From contig CM066732.1 in the NCBI GenBank assembly GCA_033961575.1, forward strand, positions 66,378,687-66,442,686: a DNA stretch of 64,000 nt, read 5' to 3'. The DNA comes from Aselliscus stoliczkanus. Lineage: Eukaryota; Chordata; Mammalia; Chiroptera; Hipposideridae. Positions 23,536 through 33,494 of this stretch are shown here, piece after piece. A program made the position numbers and the translations under genes. Each line of letters starts with the position of its first letter. The first letter of the stretch is position 1. The notes under the pieces were generated by a model. That model was not told the origin of the DNA and ran no database searches. It worked only from the letters and a program-made list of their open reading frames with translations.

Positions 23536-24859
23536 ATTATAGTTGTTTATCATAACTATACAATATCATGTTATTGTTATTTATGATCTTCATCAGAGAT
23601 AAGCAATATCATAACATGGCATCCTCAGACTTTCGTTTTGCCAATCCAGATTTGACAGTCATTGCATTTGCCTATTGGCAGAAAAGCTTTTCCCCAAGCT
23701 CCTGTGCATCTGGTGAGTTTGGCACAGTCCGTGGCAGACCATCTGTGCAGAGCTTCTCTGCTTTTTCTAGCACATTCGGCTCTGTGGTTCTGTTCAGAAT
23801 AGCCTTAAAATGCTGTTTCTTGATTTCCTGTTAGATTCAAGCAGAGGAAAAAGATTTAAGGGCTTGTTTAAATGGATTATGCTGAGTTAATTTTTATTTT
23901 TGCTCTTTTATTTTTACCAGTATAATTCCTGAAATAGGTGATACTAACTGCCAACTGATATCATTAATTTTAAAACTTCAACTTCTACGGTTTGCCATAT
24001 TAATAATTAAACTAATAATTCTATGCTAGGTCTTCCCTGTTTCTTTCTGGCCCTTTCTATATGTATGAAATGTAGCAAATCAGGTATATTTTATATTTAC
24101 TTATGATAAATATTTACCTGCATTTTTATAATGAACCATTGTAGACGCAGATATTCAACGTAGTTTCCTAAAAATTAATGTGGTAAAGATATTGTGAATA
24201 AGAACATGGAGCTATAAAGTTTTTTACAAGGTATGTTTTTGAGTCTAAAGAAGTAACAGATGAATTTCTGAAATGAAAGCTAATTTAGGTTCAGGATTTT
24301 TCTTATAAAAGCAGCACAAGTCATCAACTCATGTTTTTCTAAAGCAAAAGAAAAAAATGCATTTTCTGTCCCCTTTCCAATTTGGAATTCGTAATTTAGC
24401 ATTGAATCCATAAATACAATTCAGTCTTAGAATTTAGGGTATAAGTCTATATTTCCAGTTATTTCTGGAATAAAACATATATTTATAAGCATTCAAAAAT
24501 GTTCATAAAGAGAGTTTAATGACTACCACATATATATTCTAAAATTTTCAGTGCCAGGAAATAAATATTAGATTACTTCTTTCACCCCACGGCAGATTAG
24601 ATCTTGAGGAAAATCAGTTTTTTGGTTGGGCCCCTTTGGCAGATCGACTGCAGTGGGAGAGCAGAGAAAAAAGGAAAGGATACAACCTTCCAGAAAGCTC
24701 TGGTTGCTGGAGGAGAAAGCATGAACTGTCACAGCCACGGCTCTGAAGGGGAGGATGGGGAGGGGCTCCAAGGTGTCAGAAGGGGAGATTGCAGTGCAAG
24801 TGGAAAGATGACTACAACAAGAATGGTACAAAAGAAACTCTAGTAGAAATCTGTCATTT
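23536..24859. other. No gene; GC-richer patch at 24570-24850
   Basis: The patch at about 24580-24850 is purine-rich on the plus strand (GGGGAGGATGGGGAGGGG) and not recognisably repetitive. It carries 79-87 codon frames on both strands with no known domain. It could be a regulatory or non-coding exon, but nothing in the sequence proves it. The rest is AT-rich. Confidence 0.45.
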
Positions 24860-24873
24860 AAAGAGGATTTTTA
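24860..24873. repeat. Left target-site duplication of 5'-inverted L1
   Basis: The 14-mer AAAGAGGATTTTTA occurs here and again, identically, at 26932-26945. It brackets the whole inverted-plus-forward L1 insertion. Confidence 0.95.
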
Positions 24874-24969
24874 TTCTTCTTTATAGCGGAGTAATACTCC
24901 ATTGTATAAATATACCACAGTTTCTTGATCCAGTCATCTACCGATGGGCATTTTGGTTGTTTCCAAGTC

Positions 24970-26259
24970 TTAGCTATTGTAAATAGTGCTGCTGTGAACA
25001 TAGGGGTGCATAACTTTTGTTGAATAAGTGTCTTGGTTTTTTTCAGGATAAATACCTAGGAGTGGAATTGCTGGGTCAAAAGGTAGCTCTATTTCCATTT
25101 CTTTGAGATACATCCATAGTGACTTCCATAGTGGCTGCACCAATCTGCAGTCCCACCAACAGTACAGCAGGGTCCCCTTTTCCCCACAGCCCCGCCAGCA
25201 CTTGTTGTTTGTTGATTTGTTGATGATAGCCATTCTGACTGGAGTGAGGTGGTATCTCATGGTGGTTTTTATTTGCATTTCCCTAATGACCTGTGAGGTT
25301 GAACTTTTTTTCATATGCCTGTTGGCCATCTGTATGTCCTCTTTAGAGAAATGTCTCTTCATATCTTCTGCCCATTTTTTAATTGGGTTGTTTGTTTTTT
25401 TGGTGTTGAGTTTCATGAGTGTTTTATAAATTTTGGATATTAACCCCTTATCAGATATATTGTTGGCAAATGTATTCTCCCATTCAGTAGGCTTCCTTTT
25501 TGTTTTATTAATGGTTTCCTTTGTTGTGAAAAAACTTTTAAGTCTGATATAATCCCATATGTTCATTTTTTCTTTTACTTCCCTTGCCCGTAGGGATGTT
25601 TCAGTAAAAATATTGCTCCGGGTAATGTCTGCAAATGTACTCCCTATATTTTCTTTTAGGATTTTTATGGTTTCAGGTCTTACATTTAAGTCTTTAATCC
25701 ATTTTGAATTTGTTCTTGTATACGGCGTAAGGAGGTGGTCCAGTTTCATTTTTTTGCATGTGTCAGTCCAATTTTCCCAGCACCATTTATTGAATAGACT
25801 ATCTTTACTCCAGTGTAAATTCTTGCTTCCCTTGTCATAGATTAACTGTCCATAAATGCCTGCATTTATTTCTGGGCTCTCTGTTCTGTTCCACTGATCG
25901 ATGTGCCTGTTTTTATGCCAATACCAAACTGTCTTGATTACTGTAGCCTTGTAGTAGGTTTTAATGTCTGGTAGAGTGATCCCCCCGACTTTGTTCTTAT
26001 TTCTCAGGATTTCTGAGGCTATTTGGGGTCTTTTATGGTTTCATATAAATTTTAGGATTATATTTTCTATTTCTGTGAAAAATGCCCTTGGTAGTGTTAT
26101 AGGAATTGCATTGAATCTATATATTGCTTTAGGCAGTATGGACATTTTAACTATATTAATTCTTCCTATCCATGAGCATGGTAGGTGTTTCCATTTATTT
26201 GTATCTTCTATGATTTCTTTCTTCAGTGTCTTATAATTTTCTGAGTACAGATCTTTCAC
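24970..26259 (-). pseudogene. L1 ORF2p C-terminal part, one in-frame stop
   Basis: The minus strand encodes the thumb-to-C-terminal portion of L1 ORF2p. It begins near [16 protein letters not shown] (26259) and reaches ENIILKFI, where a TGA at 26041-26043 replaces the usual Trp codon (TGG). The same frame appears to continue to 24970, with 259 codons open from an ATG at 25749. The C-terminal Cys-rich knuckle is visible as [18 protein letters not shown]. The family pattern C-x3-C-x7-H-x4-C has Tyr in place of His here. The low number of breaks suggests a recent insertion. Confidence 0.9.
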
Positions 26260-26894
26260 TTCTTTTGTTAAATTTATTCCTAGGTATTTTATAGTTCTTG
26301 ATGCAATTGTAAATGAAATCGTACCATTTGCAATGATATGGATGGACCTAGAGACTATTATGTTAAGTGAAATAAGTCAGTCAGAGAAAGACAAATACCA
26401 TATGATCTCACTCATATGTGGAATCTGAAAAACTGTATGAATGAGCAAAGTAAACAGAAACTGTCTCATAGATATAGAGGAAAAATCAGGGTTGCTAATT
26501 GGGAGGGGGATGGGGATGAGGGAGAAGGGGAAGGGATTAGACAGCAAAAATAGGCAATTACAATATTGCCACTGGGATATGAAAAACAGTTTGGGGAATA
26601 TAATTAATAATGTTGTAAATATTCTGTGGGGTGTCAGATGGTCATAGGTCTTGTTAGGGAGACCATTTCATGGATGGAGTAGAGGTTTGATCACTGCACT
26701 GTATACCTGAAGCAGAGGTTGTATACCTACTGTAATTGAATATATATAGATAGTCACGGGATGTGGATTATACTGTGGAAGAGAGTCAGAGGAAGAGTAA
26801 TAGATATATATGATATGGGAGGAGAGTGGGGTGGCGAATTGGGGGTGGGGGGTTGTCACTTTTGCACTGTGTTATACACCTGAAACTAATTAAA

Positions 26895-26918
26895 AATAAA
26901 TAAATAAATAAATAAATG
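26895..26918. repeat. (AAAT)n tail of the L1
   Basis: Six AAAT-type units form the A-rich end of the L1 before the right target-site duplication at 26932-26945. Confidence 0.85.
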
Positions 26919-26945
26919 AAATTTTTTTAAAAAAGAGGATTTTTA

Positions 26946-28249
26946 AGAAGTCCTGAAGTGGGAAAAGTAATATAATATTCTCTTCCACTGCTCCATGAAA
27001 ACTTCGTTAAAAATATACATTATATGTTAAGGTTTTAGGAGTCAGGTGTTTACATGTTGGTATGTATTTGTGCATTTTACTGGGGGGGGGGTTGGTGGGC
27101 AGGGGATTCTGTAAAGCCTGTTAAGACTGACCCTTGGGAAACCCAGTTGTTCTTGAGCAAAATTCAGGAAGTATGAAAATTAGCAAAGGTAGTTAGGTTA
27201 AAAAAAATTAACTCCTGGGATTTGATTTGCAAAACATAAATAAATCATTATCAGAGTAAACCAAGGGAGTAGTTATAACTCCAAGAAACCTTACTCTCCC
27301 TCTCAGGAGCCATGATCTTGATAAAAAATTTTGACATACAAAAAAGGAATGAGAAAAATGATAAAACCAGGTATGGGAGAATTAAACTGGATAACAGATA
27401 TGAAATCCTCAGTACAGTATTTGGAGCTCAATAAATGGTGGCTCTTACTATTTTAATTAACTTTGTCAACGAGAATCAAAATTTTCCTGATGCATATGCT
27501 GCTTTAAGACTGACCTTTCTAAGTAAAATTTTCTCACAAAATAGTAATTTAAAATAGTAGAGTGCCTATTAAAGTCCAAGTATTTATGCCAAAAAATAGA
27601 TATCAGTCAATACCAAGATACCCTTTAAGACCCAAGATACTTTATGTTATATAAAATATATGTAAAATATATTTCCTAAAATATGTTCATTTATAGTTCC
27701 AAGGCTACACACACATACACTCTCACACAGTTTAAGAAAACAGGTGTTTTTGCTGTTTAGACACATCCATGGTATACAATTCACTACTCTACCCAGGTGC
27801 ATTAAGCCACCTCATGCATCCATTCCCTTGTCAGTCATATCATCTTCTTCACAATGACACATTAACATCCTTCAATCCCTCCACATTCTCCACAAGTCAT
27901 TTCTAATCAAAACTCATCCTTTCTTCCTATGCTTTCTGAGAAAGTTTTGGGAAAATTTTGATAAAAAATAATCCTTCATTTTATAATATTTCCCTCCTTA
28001 CCATTCATCCTCCACCCCACCACCACTTTTTCTTTCAGTGGAATTTGTTCTATTTATTCTCTCTCTCTTCAAATATTTCATCTCATGGGTAGTGAGGAGA
28101 CAAACACTTTTGCATCTCTTTCCTAAAATAATTTAAATTAAAAACATTTTCTAATTTAAAAAAAATTGTTCTTCTTCCCTTTGTTCACAGGGAAAATTCC
28201 TGTGTAACAGGTGCTATCTAATCTACGAAGACTGTGATTCTATTATACA
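26946..28249. other. No gene or recognised repeat
   Basis: AT-rich, with a G run at about 27083-27091. Pyrimidine-rich text at 27780-28100 could be a decayed L2, but I cannot align it with confidence. Confidence 0.5.
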
Positions 28250-29035
28250 CGGGTCGGCAAACTCACAAGCCACATGCTGCTCTTTGGGTACATTCTGTCT
28301 CAAAAGTTTGCCAGCCCCTGGAAGAGCCAATTCTGTCCCTCACACAACAATTTAAAAATTATTTGAGAGGGCCACCAGAGTGGTACGTTGAATAAGAGTT
28401 GACTTGGGAGTGTGAGCTCTGAGCAGCAGTGCCATGGGTTCGGATCCCACATGGGCCAGTGATGCTGTACCCTCTGCAGCTAAGATGGTGAACAACAGCT
28501 CAACCTAAAGCTGGGCTGCCGTGAGTCACTGCTGATGGCATAGGATGCAGTGGAGCCGCAGTGGGCTACCGTAAGCTACCAGGAGAGGCTGGCAGCCAGC
28601 ATGAGTGGCCAGCAGCCAGTGTGAGCTGCCAAGAGTCGCCGTGAGCGGCCGTCCAAGGGCAAGCAACTGATCTGCCTCAACCGGGAAGAGCGCAATGATG
28701 ATACCAACATGGGTAAGTGAAGCTACGTCCTCCACAACTAGACTGAAGAACAAAAGAACAGCAACTTGTCTGTTCCTCTTTCCCGATTCCCCAATGCTGT
28801 TCCCTCCCCCAATTTCCCAATAAAATCTTTAAAAAAAAAAATTATTCAAGAGCCATAAATATATTTTTACAGAATCACCATTATATGAATAATATCCTTT
28901 ACAATTTTTATAAATGAAGCTATGATAGTTTTATTTTCATTTTCAATTTTACTTCAGAGCCTGTGGCTCATGAGCCACAGTTTGCTGACCTCTGGAGTCT
29001 CTTTCATCTCAAAAGTTTGCTGACCCCTGCAGCAG
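28250..29035 (+). mobile_element. hAT-like non-autonomous element, interrupted
   Basis: The left end ACGGGTCGGCAAACTCAC, followed by AAGCCACATGCTGCTCTTTG, and the right ends CACAGTTTGCTGACCTCTGG (28977) and AAAGTTTGCTGACCCCTGC (29012) are complementary. They belong to the CAGGGGTCGGCAAACT type of hAT terminal repeats. Two right-type ends, plus an internal AAAGTTTGCCAGCCCCTGG at 28302, suggest overlapping or tandem copies. A SINE is inserted at 28370-28836. I found no convincing 8-bp duplication. Confidence 0.6.
28370..28836 (+). mobile_element. Composite long SINE (tRNA head + repeats + RHIN-type tail)
   Basis: The tRNA-like head (28370-28480) has the B-box-like GGTTCGGATCCCACATGGGC. The middle (about 28495-28660) is built of related words such as GTGAGCTGCC, CCGTGAGCGGCC and CAGCCAGTGTGAG. 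The tail has CTCCACAACTAGACTGAAGA, TTCCCGATTCCCCAATGCTG and AATAAAATCTTT. The flanks AAAAATTATTTGAGAG (28354-28369) and AAAAATTATTCAAGAG (28837-28852) are a 16-bp duplication with two differences. The same architecture recurs at 36569-36976. Confidence 0.88.
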
Positions 29036-29443
29036 AGGGAGTTAGAAACTATGTTCTCTGTGCTCCCAACACATTTTGTGCATATTTTTGTTATTCTCTG
29101 ATTTCCCTCTGCACCCAAAATGCAAACATTGTTTCCATAGTCTGTGTCTTGAAGCATTTTATATCATCCTCCCTTCCCCCCTTTACCTTGCATCTAATCA
29201 TCCCTGCCTTTTACTCCGTCTCCAGTGAATGGGGCTTGAAACTTCCTTTCATTTGAGAGTATATGATATTTTTGCAAAAGTGATCTAACTCTAACTTGTG
29301 CGAATTGCTCTTGATGTCTGTGTGTTTTCTTCCATCCAATGACCAGAACTCCTTGGTCACATCAGTTATGTATTTTGTCCTGGACCTCATAGAAAGAAAT
29401 CCAACTGTTATGACTGTTTATGATGTGTATTTTAAAGGTTTTT
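29036..29443. other. No gene or firm repeat
   Basis: Thymine-rich sequence, perhaps outlying L2, without recognisable blocks. Confidence 0.45.

Positions 29444-29489
<46 letters not shown>
29444..29489. repeat. (TG)n microsatellite
   Basis: About 22 TG units, followed by a CCTT/CCTC pyrimidine run to about 29555. Confidence 0.95.
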
Positions 29490-29490
<1 letters not shown>

Positions 29491-29559
29491 TTCCTCCCTT
29501 CCTTCCTTCTTCACTCTTCCTCCTACCTTCCTCCCTCCCTCCCTCTTTCTTTCTAGAAT

Positions 29560-29689
29560 ATATGCTCTTTAAGGTCATTAAAATTTGGAGTAAATAAAGA
29601 CTCAGTTCCAAATCATTTTTTTTCCATTCTATTCTCTCTGCTGAGATAATATCCATGTCTTTGGTTTCAGTTATCTCCTCCCTGTAGAT
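29560..29689 (+). mobile_element. L2, left part
   Basis: TTTGGTTTCAGTTATCTCCT and CCCTGTAGATC align with the L2 phrase that continues at 30746 as CAGATGACTCACAAATCTAC. The LTR between them splits a single L2. Confidence 0.6.
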
Positions 29690-29960
29690 CTTAGTCCATC
29701 CAGGTTGCTATAACAAAATACCAGAAACTGGGTGGCTTAGAAACAACAGAAATGTATTTCTCACAGTTTCTGGAGTCTGGGAAGTCCAAGATGAAGGCAG
29801 CAGCATGGTCACATTCTGACGAAGGTCCTCTTCCTACTTCACAGCCAGCACCTTCTCACTGTGTCCTCACATGGTGGAAGGGGCTAAAGCTCTCTCGGAA
29901 ACCTCCTTTATAAGGCATTAATCCCGTTCCTGAGGGCTCCCTGCTTATGACTTAAGTACC

Positions 29961-30447
29961 TGTGGAGGAGAGACTGGTCCACGACATGACAGCTGTCTGT
30001 CCTGAGAGCTGGACTTGAACCAGAGTAGAGCTTGCTTACCGTAACCCCCCTTAGAGACTGTTTGATCATGATTGATGTTCATTCTGACATGAATTAGCAC
30101 CCCTCCCCTGCCTCCTGCTATGTGCTGGTTCCTGGAACAGGCCGTTGTCCTGGCCTGGTCAAGTCTGTAAAGTAATTGCTCCTACCTGGTAGCATTCACG
30201 TATTGGTACCCTTGACTACTGACTCCTTTGACCCTACATAATCCTTTGGTGTCTGCCATGCAGCACAGGAAATATCAACTTCAGTTTGCAGCCACCCAAG
30301 ATGTGCATCCTATGTAAGTTTCTCTTAATAAACTGTTAGTTGCCAGACTGGAGTGTCCTGCCTCTTTCTTCAGTCTTTCCCTGCCCTCTGCTTACACAAG
30401 TAGATTTTCAGTCTCTGGGCTTTTCCATGGGTCTGTGTGTACTAACA
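29961..30447 (+). mobile_element. Solo LTR, 487 bp, with 5-bp target-site duplication
   Basis: Starts TGTGGAGGAGAGACTGG and ends GTGTACTAACA, the canonical TG...CA. The host bases GTACC at 29956-29960 and 30448-30452 are an exact 5-bp duplication (6 bp if the shared A is counted). AATAAA lies at 30327-30332 in CTCTTAATAAACTG, followed by a U5-like region. The host LTR resumes at once as ACTGCTTAATACCA. The duplication length points to an endogenous retrovirus other than the 4-bp gamma type. No internal region is left, so the LTRs recombined. Confidence 0.85.
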
Positions 30448-30514
30448 GTACCACTGCTTAATACCAATCATCTTTGAGGATTTGGATGTCAGCATATAAA
30501 TTTGGGGACACAAA

Positions 30515-30702
30515 AGGTGGCTGGTTAGCTCAGTTGGTTAGAGCACAGTGCTCATAACACCAAGGTTGCTGGCTCTGTCCCCACATGGGCCACTGAGCTG
30601 CACCCTCCACAACTAGATTGAAACAACTACTTGACTTGGAGTTGATATGTTCTAGAAAAACACACTGTACCTCTATTAAAAAAAATAGTTTATTTAAAAA
30701 AA
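30515..30702 (+). mobile_element. RHIN-type tRNA SINE
   Basis: A-box-like TTAGCTCAGTTGG, B-box-like GGCTCTGTCCC, then GGGCCACTGAGCTGCACCCT, CCACAACTAGATTGAAACAA, CTTGACTTGGAGTTGATATG and a short A-rich tail. The flanks TTTGGGGACACAAA (30501-30514) and TTTTGGAGACACACAAA (30704-30720) are the duplicated target in the MST LTR. This copy best shows the tail that I associate with Rhinolophus SINEs. Confidence 0.88.
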
Positions 30703-30745
30703 CTTTTGGAGACACACAAACATTCAGATCATAGCAACAGATGAC

Positions 30746-31680
30746 TCACAAATCTACATTTCTAGTTCAGACTTCTTTTACAAACTAGAGATCAGCTAAG
30801 AAGTAGACCTCTCTCCTGAGACATTTTTGATATCACCCCTGGGATATACCTTGAACTTCATTTCTCTAAAACTGAACAGCCTCCAAACACTTTCCCATAT
30901 CTGATCTTCTCTCAGTGTTTACTATCTTACATAATGGCCTATGATTCTGCTTGTTAAATATACCACACTTAGGGTCAACCTTTACTCCCACAGGCATCCA
31001 TCACAAAGTGATTTTACTTCCCCAAACATCTTGAATATACCCATTTCTTTCTATCCGTTGTGCCAGTATGCTAAAATAAATGACCATCTCTTTCTCCAGG
31101 GTTTCTTTCCTAATTTTTGTGCCCAGTTCTAGTCTGGAGTCTTGTTTATACGTTTTCCAGCATTATCTTGCAGTCAGGATTATCTTTTCAAAGCAAAAAT
31201 CTAATGAATTCACCTCTTTGCTTAAAACATTTCAGTGATTTACCCTTTTCTTGAAAGTAAATCAAAACTCTATAATTTGTCCTATAAATTTCAGAAAGCT
31301 CTGGATTACCCTTCTTTAGGCACTCTGGCCTTTTTTTGACTCTTCTTACTTGCTTTGCTTCTAATAAGTCTTCATCTTTGCATGTGAATTTTCATCTGCC
31401 TGGAATGCTCGTCCTCATCCCTAACACACCTGTTTTCCCCAAGTTAACTATTAGGCACCCTTTGTATTTTTGTTCTTCTGTCATATACTCTGGAAAGAAC
31501 TTCCCAATGTCTTCGATGCTGTCAGACCCTCTCTTGTACCATACAGTTTTCCTTTGCAGTACTTGTGTCAATTGCAGTTTAACATTTATTAGAGTAATGT
31601 TTTCCTCATTATTTAATTTCCATTGCCAAGTACAGTTTCAAGCATAGTAGGTGCCTCAATATTAATAATATTTTTTCAAT
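30746..31680 (+). mobile_element. L2, right part
   Basis: About 930 bp of L2 3' region in sense orientation. It contains ACCTCTCTCCTGAGACATTT, TGCCTGGAATGCTCGTCCTC and TATTTAATTTCCATTGCC, and ends near AGCATAGTAGGTGCCTCAAT. No coding potential survives. Confidence 0.7.
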
Positions 31681-31908
31681 AGATAAATGAGGAAGTAATC
31701 AACACATAAAATTTATGTTTTAGTACTTATGCTTTCTAGAGTGCTGTATACAATAGGTTCCAACACTGCATATTGATCAAGTAACAAAAGGGAGAAAGAT
31801 AAAAATTAAAAGTAAGGACTTCATAATATGATCAATAGTACTCACAAAAAAATTCACTCTAAAAAGTTTCATTGCTACATATTTGACATGCTTAACTGCA
31901 AAATTAAT
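31681..31908. other. No gene or recognised repeat
   Basis: Short AT-rich spacer between the L2 and the next SINE. Confidence 0.6.
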
Positions 31909-31922
31909 AAGATAGACTTATT

Positions 31923-32033
31923 GGGCCGGCCGAGTGGCGTGGTGGTTAAGTGCTGGCTTGGGAAGCCAGCGGCCCCGGTTCGGGTCCCACATATGAGGGC
32001 CAGTAACACTGTCCTCAAAAAAAAAAAAAAAAA
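31923..32033 (+). mobile_element. Short tRNA-derived SINE (GGCCGGCC family), near-consensus
   Basis: Body GGGCCGGCCGAGTGGCGTGG, then TTAAGTGCTGGCTTGGGA, GGTTCGGGTCCCACATATGA (B box), GGGCCAGTAACACTGTCCTC, and a pure A tail of about 19 bases. The exact 14-bp duplication AAGATAGACTTATT lies at 31909-31922 and 32034-32047. The intact tail and perfect duplication mark a young insertion. Confidence 0.97.
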
Positions 32034-32047
32034 AAGATAGACTTATT

Positions 32048-33173
32048 AAAAACAGTTTTAACTTTCCTGAAATTAATAGAATTTAAGAGCTTAGAATAAC
32101 AAGATTTTGTGTTTCTCACCCAGTGTATATATGTATTTTTTAATGTGAAAGTTAACTTTTTAAGATCTAATTCATCTATTACCTATTTATAAAGCCTCCT
32201 GATTCCTTCAGGGTAAGTTCAATGTTATTAATTTTGTGCTTTTATTTATGTTATTAAATTGTCAACCTTTAACATCATAAAGCCATATATAATAGTTGAA
32301 AAGATAGGCTAACTCAGGAAATGTACTGACTAACCTTTGCTAACCAATAACACCAAGGAATAAAAGTTAGATGGCATGAAAGTCAAAGAACATTTGACTT
32401 CTATTCAGGTATTCAGCTGTGGGTTCATTTATTTAATTTTTGATCAAAAGATGTTTTCCTCATCTGTTACAAAAACTCTGTTAATAGCTATTAATATCTC
32501 CGAGCTACAAATTTTATTCAATCATTTATTATTGATTTATAAAATCAGAGGAATTGGGTCAGAAGAAATTAGAATGTTGTCTATTGATTCATTTGTCCAT
32601 GGAGTTTTGTCAAATAGACAATTTAATGCATTATGATATTCCATTTGGAGAAGACACTCCAAGTTCTCAGCTGAGTAACTGAAAAACCTTAACAATCCTG
32701 GAAAAAAAATACTTTCTCATTCTTATATCCTTTGTTGCTAAAGAGATGAGACTAAATTAAACTTTATTAATTGACTATCGGGCATGACTTCAAGATCTTT
32801 CTTCAAGTTTATTTAAAAGTAATTTAATTAATTTAAAAATGTATACAACTTGTACTCATGAATTGTGCTAATCTTCATTAGTTAACTTTGTCTGTGTTTA
32901 AAGCAAGACATCAGTGGCATTTGCTTTGTCTTACCTGGAAATTGACTTCAGGCACAGCCTGCTGGTTTTCAGTGAAACAGGAGTAATTGCTTGCTAAATG
33001 AGCTGTAGAGACAGGCTACATCTTGATTAAATGCTCTTTTTTTCCCCCCTTTTGTAACACTGCTCATTAATGAATATGGTCCTTGATAAAGAATTTTGTA
33101 TTAGAAACAATGCAATTGTACTTTTTTTAAAGCAACCATCTGAAGTTTTAATCAGTAAATTACTTTGAGTATT
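32048..33173. other. No gene or recognised repeat
   Basis: AT-rich. The stretch 32880-33060 looks less decayed and non-repetitive (for example AGCAAGACATCAGTGGCATT, CAGGAGTAATTGCTTGC). It is a candidate conserved non-coding element only by appearance. Confidence 0.45.
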
Positions 33174-33182
33174 AATAAGTTA

Positions 33183-33183
33183 A

Positions 33184-33222
<39 letters not shown>

Positions 33223-33319
33223 TTTGAGGGCAATGTCACTGGCCCTCGTATGTTGGACCCAAACCCGGGCTGCTGGCTTCCCAAGCCAGCGGTGAACCAC
33301 CGCGCCACTCGGCCGGCCC
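33183..33319 (-). mobile_element. Short tRNA-derived SINE with (TAA)n tail
   Basis: The tail has become a TTA microsatellite (33183-33222) on the plus strand. It is followed by GAGGGCAATGTCACTGGCCC and the family body in reverse, ending GGCCGGCCC. The flanks AATAAGTTAAATTATT (33174-33189) and AACAAGTTGAATTATT (33320-33335) match at 14 of 16, so it is older than the copies with perfect flanks. Note that the left flank overlaps the tail repeat. Confidence 0.9.
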
Positions 33320-33494
33320 AACAAGTTGAATTATTTACAGACAAGAACCATCAGTACATTTTTTGTGTATTTAGAAACACAAAAGTTTCTAAAGTTCTCT
33401 AGAAGAAATGTGATATTATCAGCATGTTACTTAATACAAATATTACTTGGAATACAGAGTGTAGGTTTCAAAAACACTGTGGGAAGGAAATACT

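Larger units (their letters stand above)
24874..26931 (+). mobile_element. Young L1 insertion with 5' inversion (twin priming)
   Basis: The right part (about 26312-26931) is L1 3' sequence in plus orientation, with GATGGACCTAGAGACTATTA, AGTGAAATAAGTCAGTCAGA and a tail of AAAT units. The left part (24874 to about 26311) is the immediately upstream L1 sequence in minus orientation. The inverted part ends, read 5' to 3', in GCTATAAAGAAGAA, and the forward part resumes at GAAATCGTACCATTTGC. That is nearly seamless against the L1 order. Exact 14-bp target-site duplications flank the pair. Confidence 0.95.
29690..30745 (-). mobile_element. MST/MLT1-type LTR, antisense, split twice
   Basis: The plus-strand text GGTTGCTATAACAAAATACC, CTGGGTGGCTTAGAAACAAC and TTCTCACAGTTTCTGGAGTC (left), and AATTTGGGGACACA...AAACATTCAGATCATAGCA (right), is the reverse complement of an MST/MLT1 LTR. 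The right-hand text is split by a SINE. A second LTR (29961-30447) interrupts the middle. Flanking bases of L2 (TAGATC and CAGATG) suggest a 4-5 bp target-site duplication. Confidence 0.8.

Noticed and set aside
24970..25749. The longest open frame (259 codons, minus strand) as a host gene
   Set aside because: It is the C-terminal part of L1 ORF2p, with the L1 cysteine knuckle, inside a 5'-inverted L1 insertion bracketed by target-site duplications.
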